A stretch of 6,529 nt of DNA from Opitutaceae bacterium. Lineage in GTDB: Bacteria; Verrucomicrobiota; Verrucomicrobiia; Opitutales; Opitutaceae. The stretch spans positions 1 through 6,529 of the forward strand of contig JAHFTI010000248.1 in assembly GCA_023265535.1 (NCBI GenBank), read 5' to 3'. The notes under the pieces were generated by a model, which did no database searches, had not been told where the DNA came from, and worked only from the letters and a program-made list of their open reading frames with translations. Below are positions 6,163 through 6,529 of the stretch, piece by piece (the stretch's first letter is position 1; the number at the start of each line of letters is the position of its first letter). The translations under genes were made by a program, and so were the position numbers.

Positions 6163-6196
6163 AAAGTGCCAATGGGGGTGCCCTTGCAAGCACTTT
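6163..6196 (+). promoter_or_regulatory. Imperfect extended hairpin between tRNA-Tyr and Cls
   Basis: AAAGTGC (6163-6169) pairs perfectly with GCACTTT (6190-6196). Inside it, CAA-T-GGG (6170-6176) pairs with CCC-TTG (6181-6186), leaving one bulged T (6173) and a bulged CAA (6187-6189), with the tetraloop GGTG. That is 13 pairs, followed on the plus strand by further T (TTTTT, 6194-6198). It may be a 5'-leader structure of the cls mRNA hiding the alternative starts at 6166 and 6172, or a weak terminator of rightward read-through. The function is inferred. Confidence 0.4.
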
Positions 6197-6273
6197 TTGA
6201 GGAAATTTCAAATGCACTCCGTGCTCGCCTGTCCCAAAAGGAGCCAACAGTTTCGGAAGGCATGGCGGCAGTG

Positions 6274-6529
6274 ATGGATATCCTCCTGCGGGATCAGGAA
6301 CAGAGGCTCTGGCAATACCTCCTGGGTGTGGGCGGCGCCGTGCTGGTCCTTTTCGCCGTCGCCAAGCTGCTGAGTGAGAAACGCCAGCCCACCAACACCG
6401 TTGCCTGGATTCTCGCGATCGTGCTGATCCCCTGGCTGGGCGTCCCCTTCTACCTGCTGTTTGGCGGTCGCAAGCTGCGTCGCCTGGCCCGGCGCAAATC
6501 GCCCCTGCACCCGGAGTTGCCCGGCATGG
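6274..6529 (+). CDS. cls: Cardiolipin synthase (phospholipase D family), N-terminal part, 3' end cut by window
   Basis: The 85 visible codons encode the membrane-anchoring N-terminus of a bacterial PLD-type cardiolipin synthase, which would condense phosphatidylglycerol into cardiolipin at the inner membrane. Two membrane segments are visible: about 13-33 (LWQYLLGVGGAVLVLFAVA) and about 42-64 (VAWILAIVLIPWLGVPFYLL). They are joined by the family signature SEKRQPTNTVAW and followed by the basic stretch FGGRKLRRLARRK typical of the PLDc_N domain. The catalytic HKD motifs would lie beyond the window. Start: ATG 6274 places the first membrane segment at the usual distance and begins where third codon positions become strongly GC. 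ATG 6262 (MAAVMDIL) is equally possible. GTG 6166 or ATG 6172 would use the AGGAGGG site, but their extra codons have only about half G/C at third positions. The gene is divergent from tRNA-Tyr. Confidence 0.88.
   Translation, partial: MDILLRDQEQRLWQYLLGVGGAVLVLFAVAKLLSEKRQPTNTVAWILAIVLIPWLGVPFYLLFGGRKLRRLARRKSPLHPELPGM

Noticed and set aside
6208..6510. 100-codon minus-strand frame opposite the cardiolipin synthase start
   Set aside because: It has no recognisable family, and the plus strand shows two membrane segments with the PLDc_N signature.

Overview
The window is GC-rich DNA (visibly well above 60% GC, with short AT-rich islands between genes). It looks like ordinary chromosome from a free-living, Gram-negative-type bacterium. 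The gene content (an exported glycoside hydrolase family 2 enzyme, an integron-type integrase with an extra N-terminal domain, tRNA-Tyr and a cardiolipin synthase), together with mostly poor Shine-Dalgarno sites, is compatible with the Verrucomicrobiota/Planctomycetota group, possibly an Opitutales-like Verrucomicrobiota member. That placement is an inference from protein style, not from a marker gene.

Layout from left to right: (1) 1-1389, minus strand: pepD, an M20-family aminoacyl-histidine dipeptidase, running off the left edge so that only its last ~20 residues are missing. (2) 1390-1588: a divergent intergenic region with no gene. It holds a small AT-rich island with a CGTTTC/GAAACG inverted repeat and a GC hairpin that abuts the next start codon. 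(3) 1589-4423, plus strand: a complete, signal-peptide-bearing GH2 beta-galactosidase-like enzyme of 944 residues with both catalytic glutamates. (4) 4424-4487: a very AT-rich 64-base spacer with three CAATA repeats, probably the integrase promoter. (5) 4488-5858, plus strand: a complete tyrosine recombinase of the integron integrase (IntI) type, 456 residues, carrying the IntI-specific insert plus an unusual ~140-residue N-terminal extension. (6) 5859-6008: non-coding, with several inverted repeats and a G-quadruplex-type G-run cluster. (7) 6009-6053 and 6060-6146, minus strand: a rho-independent terminator and tRNA-Tyr(GTA), lying tail to tail with the integrase. (8) 6147 to the right edge, plus strand: the start of a cardiolipin synthase (two N-terminal membrane segments), cut by the window end.

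The genes do not form an obvious operon. PepD (cytosolic peptide turnover), the GH2 enzyme (periplasmic or extracellular glycan breakdown), tRNA-Tyr and Cls (membrane lipid synthesis) are unrelated housekeeping or catabolic functions. The accessory-looking element is the integrase. No attC array or recognisable attI site is visible on either side of it, so within this window it is an orphan integron integrase. Its apparent second, degenerate core-binding domain is the most interesting feature here.
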